A stretch of 5,155 nucleotides of DNA from the NCBI GenBank assembly GCA_021156345.1, contig JAJNDJ010000086.1, positions 1 to 5,155 on the forward strand. Direction: 5' to 3'. A program made the translations under genes and the position numbers. This document shows, one piece after another, positions 1-5,155 of this stretch. The stretch comes from Rubrobacteraceae bacterium. Its GTDB lineage: Bacteria > Actinomycetota > Rubrobacteria > Rubrobacterales > Rubrobacteraceae. The notes under the pieces are model-generated. The model made no database searches. It saw only the letters and a list, made by a program, of their open reading frames with translations, and was not told the DNA's origin. Position 1 is the stretch's first letter. Each line of letters begins with the position of its first letter.

Positions 1-216
1 GCCGGGGGAAGGCTCGGCTTCGTAACCCGCCTCCTCGATGACGTCCTCGACCTTCCCGAGCTCCTCCTCCCCACCCTCATAGGAGACGGCGACGAGCCCT
101 CTCTCCGAGTCCACGTTCACCAGATCCACGAACTCGAGGCGAGTAAGGGCCCGCTCCAGCTTCTCGGACTCCTCAGCGCCCGTTACGTCGCTAACCACGA
201 AAGTCACGTCGGGCAT
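1..216 (-). CDS. Cysteine-less HMA-fold (metal-chaperone-like) small protein, partial
   Basis: The gene starts at the ATG read leftward from 216 and is still open at the window edge after 72 codons, so its C-terminus is missing. The visible protein has the pattern of a heavy-metal-associated domain. A first strand (VTFVV, residues 4-8) leads to a loop and helix (about 13-28), then come two strands (about 30-36 and 41-47), a second helix (about 50-61) and the closing EEAGYEAE. In metal-binding members the first loop carries GMxCxxC. Here the equivalent stretch is DVTGAEE, with G13 and E16 where the cysteines would be, and no cysteine occurs anywhere in the visible part. Canonical Cu(I) or Zn binding is therefore unlikely. 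The protein is strongly acidic. It follows the protease gene on the same strand but has its own Shine-Dalgarno site. It could instead be a regulatory or structural ferredoxin-like domain. The fold assignment rests on pattern similarity only. Confidence 0.72.
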   Translation of the reverse strand, partial: MPDVTFVVSDVTGAEESEKLERALTRLEFVDLVNVDSERGLVAVSYEGGEEELGKVEDVIEEAGYEAEPSPG

Positions 217-221
217 TGTCG

Positions 222-228
222 CTCCCTT
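222..228 (-). promoter_or_regulatory. Ribosome binding site of the HMA-fold gene
   Basis: On the minus strand AAGGGAG lies five bases before the ATG at 216-214. This is a good Shine-Dalgarno match at normal spacing and fixes that start. It contrasts with the protease and murT starts in this window, which have no such site. Confidence 0.7.
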
Positions 229-240
229 CGGTCGTCTGGC

Positions 241-270
241 ATTTTGACCAGCAATTCAGCTTCCTGTCGG
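241..270 (-). promoter_or_regulatory. Weak candidate promoter for the HMA-fold gene
   Basis: On the minus strand CCGACA (270-265) and CAAAAT (246-241) are separated by 18 bases. Each matches the sigma-A consensus at four of six positions. Transcription would start near 234 and leave a leader of roughly 18 bases containing the Shine-Dalgarno site. Matches this loose arise by chance, so this is only a candidate. Read-through from the protease gene is the alternative. Confidence 0.25.
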
Positions 271-292
271 CGAGGCTGTCACACGGCCACGC

Positions 293-308
293 CATTCTCT
301 CAAGAATG
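293..308. repeat. Short perfect inverted repeat (6-bp arms, 4-base spacer)
   Basis: CATTCT and AGAATG flank CTCA. The element lies about 77-92 bases upstream of the HMA-fold gene. It could be a small operator or hairpin. Arms of six bases are within chance expectation for a gap of this size. Confidence 0.35.
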
Positions 309-321
309 TAAGTTTGGTCTA

Positions 322-357
322 TCGTCGACCGGTTGTCATCTTCGGCGTTCGTCGACC
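322..357. repeat. Two 9-base direct repeats containing GTCGAC
   Basis: TCGTCGACC occurs at 322-330 and again at 349-357, with starts 27 bases apart. Each copy contains the palindrome GTCGAC, so a dimeric protein could read either strand. The pair lies between the protease stop and the HMA-fold gene, where paired operator sites would be plausible. No regulator is identified. Confidence 0.4.
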
Positions 358-362
358 ACGTT

Positions 363-382
363 CTTGCAGAAATGCTGGCAAG
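363..382 (-). terminator. Small hairpin directly after the protease stop codon
   Basis: CTTGCAG (363-369) pairs with CTG-G-CAAG (375-382), giving a seven-base-pair stem with one bulged G and a five-base loop. On the minus strand it begins immediately after the protease stop (385-383). No U-run follows, so it is not a classical intrinsic terminator. It may be a weak or factor-dependent 3' end, or an mRNA-stabilising hairpin. Confidence 0.35.
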
Positions 383-1360
383 CTAGTCTGCCGGCTGTTC
401 TCGGGGCCGCACGCTTAGCGACAGTTCCCTGTTACCCCGCAGCACGCGCAGCGTCGCGTCCTGGCCGATGGACGATGCGTCTAGCAGGTTGAGGAGATCG
501 TCGTTCGAGTGGACGGGCTCCCCTTTCAGGCCGACGATGACGTCTCCCGGTTTTACGCCTGCCCTCTCTGCCGGGCTGTTCGGGGCGATGTTCCTCACGC
601 CGGCGCCGCCCTCGAACTCGCCGCGCGCCTGGCGGCTCTCCACCACCACCCCGAGGTAGGCGCGGCGCACCCGCCCCTCTGTTACGAGGGTGAAGACCAC
701 GCGGCGGAACGCGCCCGAGACGGGGACGGCGAAGCCTATACCCTGCGCGCCGCCGATGATGGCCGTGTTGATGCCGACGACCCTTGCTGATGCGTCGGCC
801 AGGGGGCCGCCCGAGTTGCCTGGGTTGATCGCCGCGTCGGTCTGGATCACGTTCTCTATGAGCCGGCCACTCTCACCCCTGATAGAACGCCCGAGGGCGC
901 TGACTACCCCTGCCGTGACGCTGCGCTGGAAGCCGAGGGGGTTCCCGATGGCGACCACGAGCTGGCCGACTACGAGATCCCCGGCGTCGCCCAGCGTGGC
1001 GACGGTCGGCTCCTCTTCGGTGTCGAAGCGGACGACGGCGAGATCGCTCGGCGGATCGTCGCCGAGCACCTCTGCCGAAACCGATGACCCGTCCGAGAGC
1101 GTGACCTGTATGTCTCCGCCCGGGTTGCCCGCCCTGCGGCTACGCAGGGCGCGCACGACGTGGCTGTTGGTTATGGCTGTGGCCGAGTCGCCTTCGAGCC
1201 CGAGTATCACCCCGCTCCCGCCGCCGCGTCCGTCGGGTAGGCCGACCGAGATCACTGCCGGCTCCAGCCGCTCTGTTACGTCCCGCACCGCCCGCGAGTA
1301 GGCGTCGAGCTCGGCGTCCTCCAGCCGCGAACTCGCCGAGAGGTTCTCGAAGATCTCCAT
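383..1360 (-). CDS. HtrA/DegP-type serine protease with one PDZ domain, no signal peptide
   Basis: This 325-residue protein is a trypsin-fold S1C endopeptidase/chaperone of the HtrA family, which degrades or holds misfolded proteins. The protease domain spans about residues 30-225. The triad is visible: His67 in TNSHVV, Asp106 in SDLAVV and Ser183 in GNSGGP. The IGNPLGFQRSVTAGVVS stretch (138-154) and QTDAAINPGNSGGPL (173-187) are family hallmarks. One PDZ domain (about 235-318) carries the YLGV carboxylate-binding loop and SPAERAGVKPGDVI. Typical bacterial HtrAs are periplasmic or membrane-anchored. Here the first 35 residues are charged and predicted helical, with no hydrophobic segment, so the enzyme should be cytoplasmic unless exported by another route. 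The ATG at 1360 is the first possible start, because an in-frame TAG lies six bases upstream. No Shine-Dalgarno site is present. The gene is divergent from the membrane-protein gene and precedes the HMA-fold gene. The family call is secure; the substrate is unknown. Confidence 0.93.
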   Translation of the reverse strand: MEIFENLSASSRLEDAELDAYSRAVRDVTERLEPAVISVGLPDGRGGGSGVILGLEGDSATAITNSHVVRALRSRRAGNPGGDIQVTLSDGSSVSAEVLGDDPPSDLAVVRFDTEEEPTVATLGDAGDLVVGQLVVAIGNPLGFQRSVTAGVVSALGRSIRGESGRLIENVIQTDAAINPGNSGGPLADASARVVGINTAIIGGAQGIGFAVPVSGAFRRVVFTLVTEGRVRRAYLGVVVESRQARGEFEGGAGVRNIAPNSPAERAGVKPGDVIVGLKGEPVHSNDDLLNLLDASSIGQDATLRVLRGNRELSLSVRPREQPAD

Positions 1361-1366
1361 CCGCTA

Positions 1367-1372
1367 TTTGTA
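1367..1372 (-). promoter_or_regulatory. -10 element of the protease gene, predicting a leaderless mRNA
   Basis: On the minus strand TACAAA (1372-1367) resembles TATAAT and ends six bases before the ATG. That puts the expected transcription start on the A of the start codon. No good -35 match lies 17-18 bases upstream; that position is occupied by a palindrome. The lack of a Shine-Dalgarno site and the in-frame TAG at 1366-1364 support leaderless translation. Confidence 0.5.
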
Positions 1373-1383
1373 CCGCACTGCCG

Positions 1384-1397
1384 GGGTGGCGCCACCC
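1384..1397. promoter_or_regulatory. Perfect 14-bp palindrome over the protease -35 region (putative operator)
   Basis: GGGTGGCGCCACCC is perfectly self-complementary. If one extra G on the left is allowed, the symmetry extends outward through CC/GG on both sides (1381-1399). It covers about -25 to -38 relative to the predicted protease start and lies about 83 bases before the GTG of the divergent gene. A dimeric repressor bound here would block the protease promoter and could also affect the other gene. It does not match CIRCE or HAIR heat-shock operators. No regulator is identified. Confidence 0.5.
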
Positions 1398-1479
1398 GGA
1401 AGAACGGCCAGGGTGAGAGTGTGTTAGCTTTCGCCGATGGAAACGCCTGAGGCACAAGTGTCATGCTCACACGCGGTTC

Positions 1480-3669
1480 GTGAAAACGCCGTCTCCCGGT
1501 GGATCGTCGCGATGGAGTAGCGGCTTGGCTCGTCTGAGATCGACGGATGCGCTCGTTTTGCTCTTCAGCGCGGCGGCTGTGATCCTGCTCCTACCCCTGA
1601 GAGATCTCTCAGTTGCCTTCCCTCCCGTCGCCTTCGCCGCCACCCTCGTACTCTTCATGGCGCCGGGGTTGCTCCTGTCACACTGGCTCCTCAGGGACGA
1701 CATGGCGGGGCCCACCCTTGTGCCCGTGGGGTTCGCTGTCAGCACCGGTATCTTCGGGCTCCTTGGTGTGCCGGCCCTGATCCTGCACCTCAGCACCGAA
1801 GATTACCTCATGGCCGCGGGAACTTTGCTCGCCACCTTTCTCGCGGCATCGGTATGGAGGACCGTGCGCCGGAAGGAACAGTTCTCTCCCGAACAGGAGG
1901 CTCTGTACGGTCCACCGGCGGGCTGGTTGTGGGTACCTTTCGCTTTGCTCTGCGGGGTTCTGGCCTTTGTGGGGGTCAGGAGGGTGCCTAGCAGCTACGA
2001 TGATATATGGGTCTATCTGTCGTGGGTGAGGGACTTCGCTGATTCCGAGAGGCTCGCGTTTGTGGACCCTTACTTCGGCGAGAGGATCGCCGAGTTCTCC
2101 CGCGCGAAGGTCAACGGATGGTTGCTCGAACAGGCAGCCCTCTCCCGCGTCTCCGGCCTGGACACGATCGAGCTCGTGCTCAGATACCTCACTCCCACGC
2201 TCGTCGTGGTGGCCCTGTTGATGGTCTACGCCATGGCCCTCGCCATCTCGAAGAGCGAGCGGGCCGCGGTTCTCATCGCCTCTGTCTACGCCCTGTTCCA
2301 CATCATCTTTATCCAGCCTTCCGTGCACAACGTCGGGGTGGAGCTGGCAGCCCGCATCTCGGAGGACAAGTACACAGCAAGGTTCCTGATTCTGCCCGTT
2401 ACGCTGCTCTTCGCCCTGCTCTTCGTGGAGCGCAGGAGGTGGAGGCATCTCGGCCTCTTCACGTTCTTCTGCTGGTCTGCGATAGCTGTTCATCCTTCTG
2501 TGCTACCGGCCATCGGGCTGTGCATGCTCGGCTTCGGGGTGGCGCACGTGGCTGCCAATCTGCGCCTGAGGGCGGCATGGACCGGGATGGTAGCGCTCGC
2601 GCTGGGGATGTGGAGCGTCGTCCTCGGGCCCGTGATTTTACTGTTTACGGGTGGTTCTCCGGATGCTGTGTTGTTCTCCGCTGACATCAACGCGACGCCT
2701 CCCAAAGTGCTCGAATACACGGTCTTCATAACGGAGAGCTGGAGGCATATCTATGAGCTCGGCGGCGGCTACTACATAATGCACCCCTGGCTGCTGCTCA
2801 ACCCCGTGATACTCGGTACTTACGTGGTCGGCGTACCTTTCTTGCTGTGGCGGGTGAGAAAGAGCGTGGCCGCCCAACTCCTCCTCGGTGGTCTGGCTGT
2901 CGTAACTGTCGCAGTGTACATTCCTCCCGTCGCCACGTTCATAGGGGATCATCTCATCGTCCCTGGTCTCCTCTGGCGTCTCGCGTGGCCAATTCCGTTG
3001 CTCGCCCTGATCACCACCGGCTGGATGCTGTGGGAGGCCCTAAGTTACGCCGAGATGCGCTTGAGGGGGTTCGGGATCGGTCGCAGCGTTACCAGGATCC
3101 TGCCACTCGCGCTGGTGGCTCTCTTGACGGCCGCCGCCGCGCCGCCTTCCGTTGAGAAGGCCGTAGGACTATACCGCAAGTTCGATGTGGCGCGAACGAC
3201 CAATTACGACCCTGATCCCATCTACCCCTGGATCAGGGACAACATACAGGACCCCGGCGTACTGCTAGCGCGCGACAGCGCGAACAACGTCGTCCCCGCT
3301 TACTCGGCCTCGTTGAACGTGGTTAGCCAGAGGGGCGAGGGCATGATACGAGACCGCGATGAGCTGGAGAAGCTGGCAGGGTCCCGCATCAACATCCCCC
3401 AACGCTACCTTGACGTACACAGCTTCTTCTTCGGCCCCACCCTGGACAGAGAGGCCTACGGCATTTTGCGCCGCTACCGCGCAGATTACGTGATGGTCTA
3501 CGCGGACAGCCCGCTCGACGAGTGGCTGAAGACCCAGCCAGGCTTCTCCCCGGTAGACGATGCCCCCAGAGTGAAATACAGCCTTTACAATGTGGACCTC
3601 GAGAAGCTGGGCAAACCGGCCCAGGGTTCCAACCGGCCTCGCGAGACCGCTCCGCCTGCGCCATCCTGA
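1480..3669 (+). CDS. Polytopic membrane protein, probable GT-C-type glycosyltransferase
   Basis: This 729-residue protein has about 13-14 hydrophobic segments, at roughly 24-40, 49-70, 79-103, 109-126, 149-167, 238-257, 262-280, 303-316, 326-358, 367-390, 436-458, 464-487, 494-517 and 539-554. A soluble C-terminal part of about 175 residues follows. The large first loop carries the acidic pair D174-D175 in SSYDDIWVYLSW. GT-C enzymes such as the PMT/ArnT group place their catalytic acid in this kind of loop. HPS (338-340), HPW (435-437) and HLIVPGLLWRLAWP (491-504) are further candidate conserved sites. The C-terminal part (YPWIRDNI, DSANNVVPAYSA, YRADYVMVYADS) resembles the extracytoplasmic tails of large GT-C-like proteins. 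I do not recognise a named family, and donor and acceptor are unknown. GTG 1480 is the longest usable start but lacks a Shine-Dalgarno site. TTG 1525 is an alternative that keeps every membrane segment. murT follows 82 bases downstream. Confidence 0.82.
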   Translation: MKTPSPGGSSRWSSGLARLRSTDALVLLFSAAAVILLLPLRDLSVAFPPVAFAATLVLFMAPGLLLSHWLLRDDMAGPTLVPVGFAVSTGIFGLLGVPALILHLSTEDYLMAAGTLLATFLAASVWRTVRRKEQFSPEQEALYGPPAGWLWVPFALLCGVLAFVGVRRVPSSYDDIWVYLSWVRDFADSERLAFVDPYFGERIAEFSRAKVNGWLLEQAALSRVSGLDTIELVLRYLTPTLVVVALLMVYAMALAISKSERAAVLIASVYALFHIIFIQPSVHNVGVELAARISEDKYTARFLILPVTLLFALLFVERRRWRHLGLFTFFCWSAIAVHPSVLPAIGLCMLGFGVAHVAANLRLRAAWTGMVALALGMWSVVLGPVILLFTGGSPDAVLFSADINATPPKVLEYTVFITESWRHIYELGGGYYIMHPWLLLNPVILGTYVVGVPFLLWRVRKSVAAQLLLGGLAVVTVAVYIPPVATFIGDHLIVPGLLWRLAWPIPLLALITTGWMLWEALSYAEMRLRGFGIGRSVTRILPLALVALLTAAAAPPSVEKAVGLYRKFDVARTTNYDPDPIYPWIRDNIQDPGVLLARDSANNVVPAYSASLNVVSQRGEGMIRDRDELEKLAGSRINIPQRYLDVHSFFFGPTLDREAYGILRRYRADYVMVYADSPLDEWLKTQPGFSPVDDAPRVKYSLYNVDLEKLGKPAQGSNRPRETAPPAPS
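1514..1527 (+). promoter_or_regulatory. Shine-Dalgarno-like GGAG and alternative TTG start of the membrane protein
   Basis: GGAG (1514-1517) precedes an in-frame TTG (1525-1527, codon 16 of the long form) by seven bases. The GTG at 1480 has no purine-rich site upstream. Starting here would remove 15 Ser/Gly/Pro-rich residues and leave MARLRSTDAL just before the first membrane segment. The sequence alone does not settle which start is used. Confidence 0.4.
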
Positions 3670-3685
3670 GGAGTCAGGACGCAGG
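3655..3685 (+). terminator. Bulged 12-bp hairpin enclosing the membrane-protein stop codon
   Basis: CCTGCG (3655-3660) pairs with CGCAGG (3680-3685), and TCCTGA (3664-3669) pairs with TCAGGA (3674-3679). The loop is GGAG and a three-base bulge, CCA, sits on the left side. The TGA stop (3667-3669) forms the top of the stem. No U-tract follows, so this is not a textbook intrinsic terminator. It may be a U-less or factor-assisted 3' end, or a stability element that separates this transcript from murT. Confidence 0.55.
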
Positions 3686-3738
3686 TAGGAGTGGAGGGCT
3701 GACTGAGAGATCCTTCCGCAAGAGCCCACCCAGAACCA

Positions 3739-3744
3739 TATAAT
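3739..3744 (+). promoter_or_regulatory. Consensus -10 box of murT, predicting a leaderless mRNA
   Basis: A perfect TATAAT ends seven bases before the murT ATG, so transcription should start at or within a base of the start codon. Nothing between the upstream in-frame stop (3704-3706) and the ATG could serve as an ATG, GTG or TTG start, and no Shine-Dalgarno site is present. The -35 region is poor: TTCCGC (3714-3719) lies 19 bases upstream and is only a weak match. Confidence 0.65.
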
Positions 3745-3751
3745 CCACGCC

Positions 3752-5155
3752 ATGAGCACCTTACCGGACCCTCGTCTCTCCGCTGCGATACTGGCTGCAA
3801 GGTTGGCCCGGTTAACGAGCAGGAAGCTGAAGACCGGCGGAGGCTCGACGATGCCAGGGGTGGTGGCGCGCAGGGTGGACCCGAGAGTATTGATCAAGCT
3901 CTCGCGACGGCTGCGGCTCGGGTCGGCGGCGATTACGGGTACCAACGGCAAGACGACAACGACCAGGATGGTCTCCAAAATACTCCAGACCGCCGGTGTC
4001 CGTGCCGTAAACAATTCGACGGGGGCGAACCTGGTTACCGGTGTGACCGCCGCCCTCGTCTCGGACTCGGGGCTGGCCGGGACGCCTCTCTCGGAGATGG
4101 GGCTCTTCGAGGTGGACGAGGCGAGCGTGCCGAAGGTGGCCGCGGAGGCGGAGATCGAGATCCTCGCGGTCCTGAACCTGTTCAGGGACCAGCTCGACCG
4201 CTACGGGGAGCTTGCCTACACAGGAAAGGTCATAGCCTCGGCCTTCGGGGACCTGCCGCTCCGCGGCACGGTGGTCCTGAACGCGGACGATCCTCTCGTC
4301 GCGAGCCTCGGGCGTTCTGCCGGGAGACCCGTCTACTACGGCGTGGACGAACCTTCTCTGGACACCGGGCGTCTGCAGCACGTCGCTGACTCCAAAGACT
4401 GCCCCGTGTGCGGAACGGCACTCGTCTACGAGGCCGTGTACATGGGGCACGTTGGCCTCTACGACTGCCGGCGCTGTGACTTCTCGCGGCCGGAGCCAGC
4501 ATACCGCGCGAGCAGGGTGCGGCTCGAAGGAGCTAAAGGCTCAGAGTTCCAGCTCTCGACCCCGAAGGGCGAGGCTGACGTGAGGATCGAACTCCCCGGT
4601 CTCTACAACGTCTACAACGCCCTCGCCGCTGCCACGGTGGCCGGGGAGGCAGGGGTCGGGCTCGCGGAGATCTCCTGCGGCCTCAGGGAGTTCGGGGGGG
4701 CCTTCGGGAGAGTCGAGCGGGTAAAGGCTGGGGACAGAGAGGCTTTCCTGCTGCTAATAAAGAACCCCGTCGGATTCAACGAGATCCTACGTACCTTCGT
4801 CACCGGCGCAGATGCCCGCAACGTCCTGATGGCCATAAACGACAACGACGCCGACGGCCGCGATGTCTCGTGGCTCTGGGATGTGGACTTCGAGATGCTC
4901 GCCGACGCGAGGGAGGAGGGCAAAACGGATGCCGCCCCTTTCACCGTCAGCGGCATCAGGGCCGAAGACATGGCCGTGCGGCTCAAGTACGCGGAGCTTC
5001 CCGTTGGCCCCGTCATCCCCGACCGCGCAGAGGCCATAAAGTCTGCGCTCGCGGCCACCCCCCCAGGCGAGACGCTCTACGTGCTGCCCACATACACGGC
5101 CATGCTGGAGATCCGGCATACCCTGAGCGAGATGGGCTACACGCATCCTTTCTGG
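3752..5155 (+). CDS. murT: MurT, ligase subunit of the lipid II isoglutaminyl synthase (C-terminus cut off)
   Basis: MurT works with the glutaminase GatD to amidate the alpha-carboxylate of D-Glu in lipid II, using ATP and ammonia from glutamine and giving D-iGln. 468 codons are visible and end in THPFW, very close to where family members stop. The order is an N-terminal amphipathic stretch (about 1-25), then the Mur-ligase ATPase core with P-loop GTNGKTTT (63-70). LFEVDEA (118-124), NLFRDQLDRYGE (142-153) and NADDP (177-181) follow. A Cys4 ribbon insert has C217, C220, C239 and C242. NVYNALAA (286-293) continues the core, and the DUF1727 domain (about 322-455) contains KNPVGFNE (337-344), DVSWLWDVDFE (371-381) and LPTYTAML (445-452). 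An Asp in DUF1727 is reported to complete the GatD catalytic triad; one in the 371-381 motif is the likely counterpart. A gatD gene usually adjoins murT and would lie just to the right. The ATG at 3752 fits the leaderless promoter. Confidence 0.96.
   Translation, partial: MSTLPDPRLSAAILAARLARLTSRKLKTGGGSTMPGVVARRVDPRVLIKLSRRLRLGSAAITGTNGKTTTTRMVSKILQTAGVRAVNNSTGANLVTGVTAALVSDSGLAGTPLSEMGLFEVDEASVPKVAAEAEIEILAVLNLFRDQLDRYGELAYTGKVIASAFGDLPLRGTVVLNADDPLVASLGRSAGRPVYYGVDEPSLDTGRLQHVADSKDCPVCGTALVYEAVYMGHVGLYDCRRCDFSRPEPAYRASRVRLEGAKGSEFQLSTPKGEADVRIELPGLYNVYNALAAATVAGEAGVGLAEISCGLREFGGAFGRVERVKAGDREAFLLLIKNPVGFNEILRTFVTGADARNVLMAINDNDADGRDVSWLWDVDFEMLADAREEGKTDAAPFTVSGIRAEDMAVRLKYAELPVGPVIPDRAEAIKSALAATPPGETLYVLPTYTAMLEIRHTLSEMGYTHPFW

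Noticed and set aside
299..304. CTCAAG/CTTGAG resembling a HAIR (HspR) half-site
   Set aside because: HAIR requires two seven-base arms spaced by seven bases. The second arm is absent, and the local inverted repeat has a different core.
690..1301. A 203-codon plus-strand open frame opposite the protease gene
   Set aside because: Its product is Pro/Ser/Thr/Arg-rich with no recognisable domain, and it mirrors the third-position bias of the clearly real protease on the other strand.
1417..1428. Possible CIRCE (HrcA) half-site, GAGTGTGTTAGC, upstream of the protease
   Set aside because: CIRCE needs TTAGCACTC-N9-GAGTGCTAA. Only a broken half is present, with no matching inverted partner.
1459..1467. 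TGTCATGCT as an extended -10 for the membrane-protein gene
   Set aside because: The hexamer matches only three of six positions and no -35 is found at suitable spacing, so it is not supportable as a feature.
1441..1479. Upstream extension of the membrane protein from a CTG at 1447
   Set aside because: The frame stays open back to 1417, but CTG starts are very rare and no Shine-Dalgarno site or conserved-looking segment supports it.
1678..2493. A 271-codon minus-strand open frame inside the membrane-protein gene
   Set aside because: It is rich in Glu, Arg, Pro, Gly and His in a pattern expected from the complement of hydrophobic coding sequence. It has no domain and lies wholly inside a convincing gene.
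3265..4014. A 249-codon minus-strand open frame across the membrane-protein/murT junction
   Set aside because: It spans two well-supported plus-strand genes and the murT promoter, and no family motif is visible. It is a shadow of GC-rich coding sequence.
3812..4450. A 212-codon minus-strand open frame opposite murT
   Set aside because: It has low-complexity Arg/Gly/His/Val composition and is antisense to conserved MurT motifs.

Overview
The window reads as chromosomal DNA from a high-G+C Gram-positive bacterium, most likely an actinomycete-type lineage. The best evidence is murT, which encodes the lipid II amidation ligase found in Gram-positive walls. G+C-rich third positions, frequent AGG/CGG arginine codons and two genes that look leaderless fit the same picture. 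A deep-branching thermotolerant group such as Rubrobacter is possible, but that is an impression from composition and gene content and was not tested.

Layout. The left third is on the minus strand. A signal-less HtrA/DegP-type serine protease with one PDZ domain (383-1360) is followed downstream by a small HMA-fold protein with no cysteines (1-216, running off the left edge). The 167-base gap between them (positions 216-383) holds a small hairpin just after the protease stop, a pair of 9-base direct repeats, a short inverted repeat, a weak promoter candidate and a clear Shine-Dalgarno site. The right two thirds are on the plus strand. A large polytopic membrane protein of GT-C glycosyltransferase type (1480-3669) is followed by murT (3752 to the right edge), which probably lacks only its last few codons. 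The protease and the membrane protein are divergent and share a 119-base control region (1361-1479), which contains a perfect 14-bp palindrome.

Expression signals are the most distinctive part. Both murT and the protease gene have a -10-like hexamer ending only 6-7 bases before the ATG, no Shine-Dalgarno site, and no usable upstream start, so both transcripts are predicted to be leaderless. The membrane-protein gene ends in a strong bulged hairpin folded around its own stop codon, which suggests that murT is transcribed separately from it.

Functionally, murT would pair with a GatD glutaminase, whose gene usually lies next to it and would be just outside the window. The pair converts D-Glu to D-iGln in lipid II. 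The membrane protein may use a polyprenyl-phosphate-sugar donor for envelope glycosylation, but that is inferred from topology only. The protease is predicted to be cytoplasmic. I see no mobile element, CRISPR array, tRNA or rRNA. Apart from the uncharacterised membrane protein, nothing amounts to an obviously new multi-gene system.
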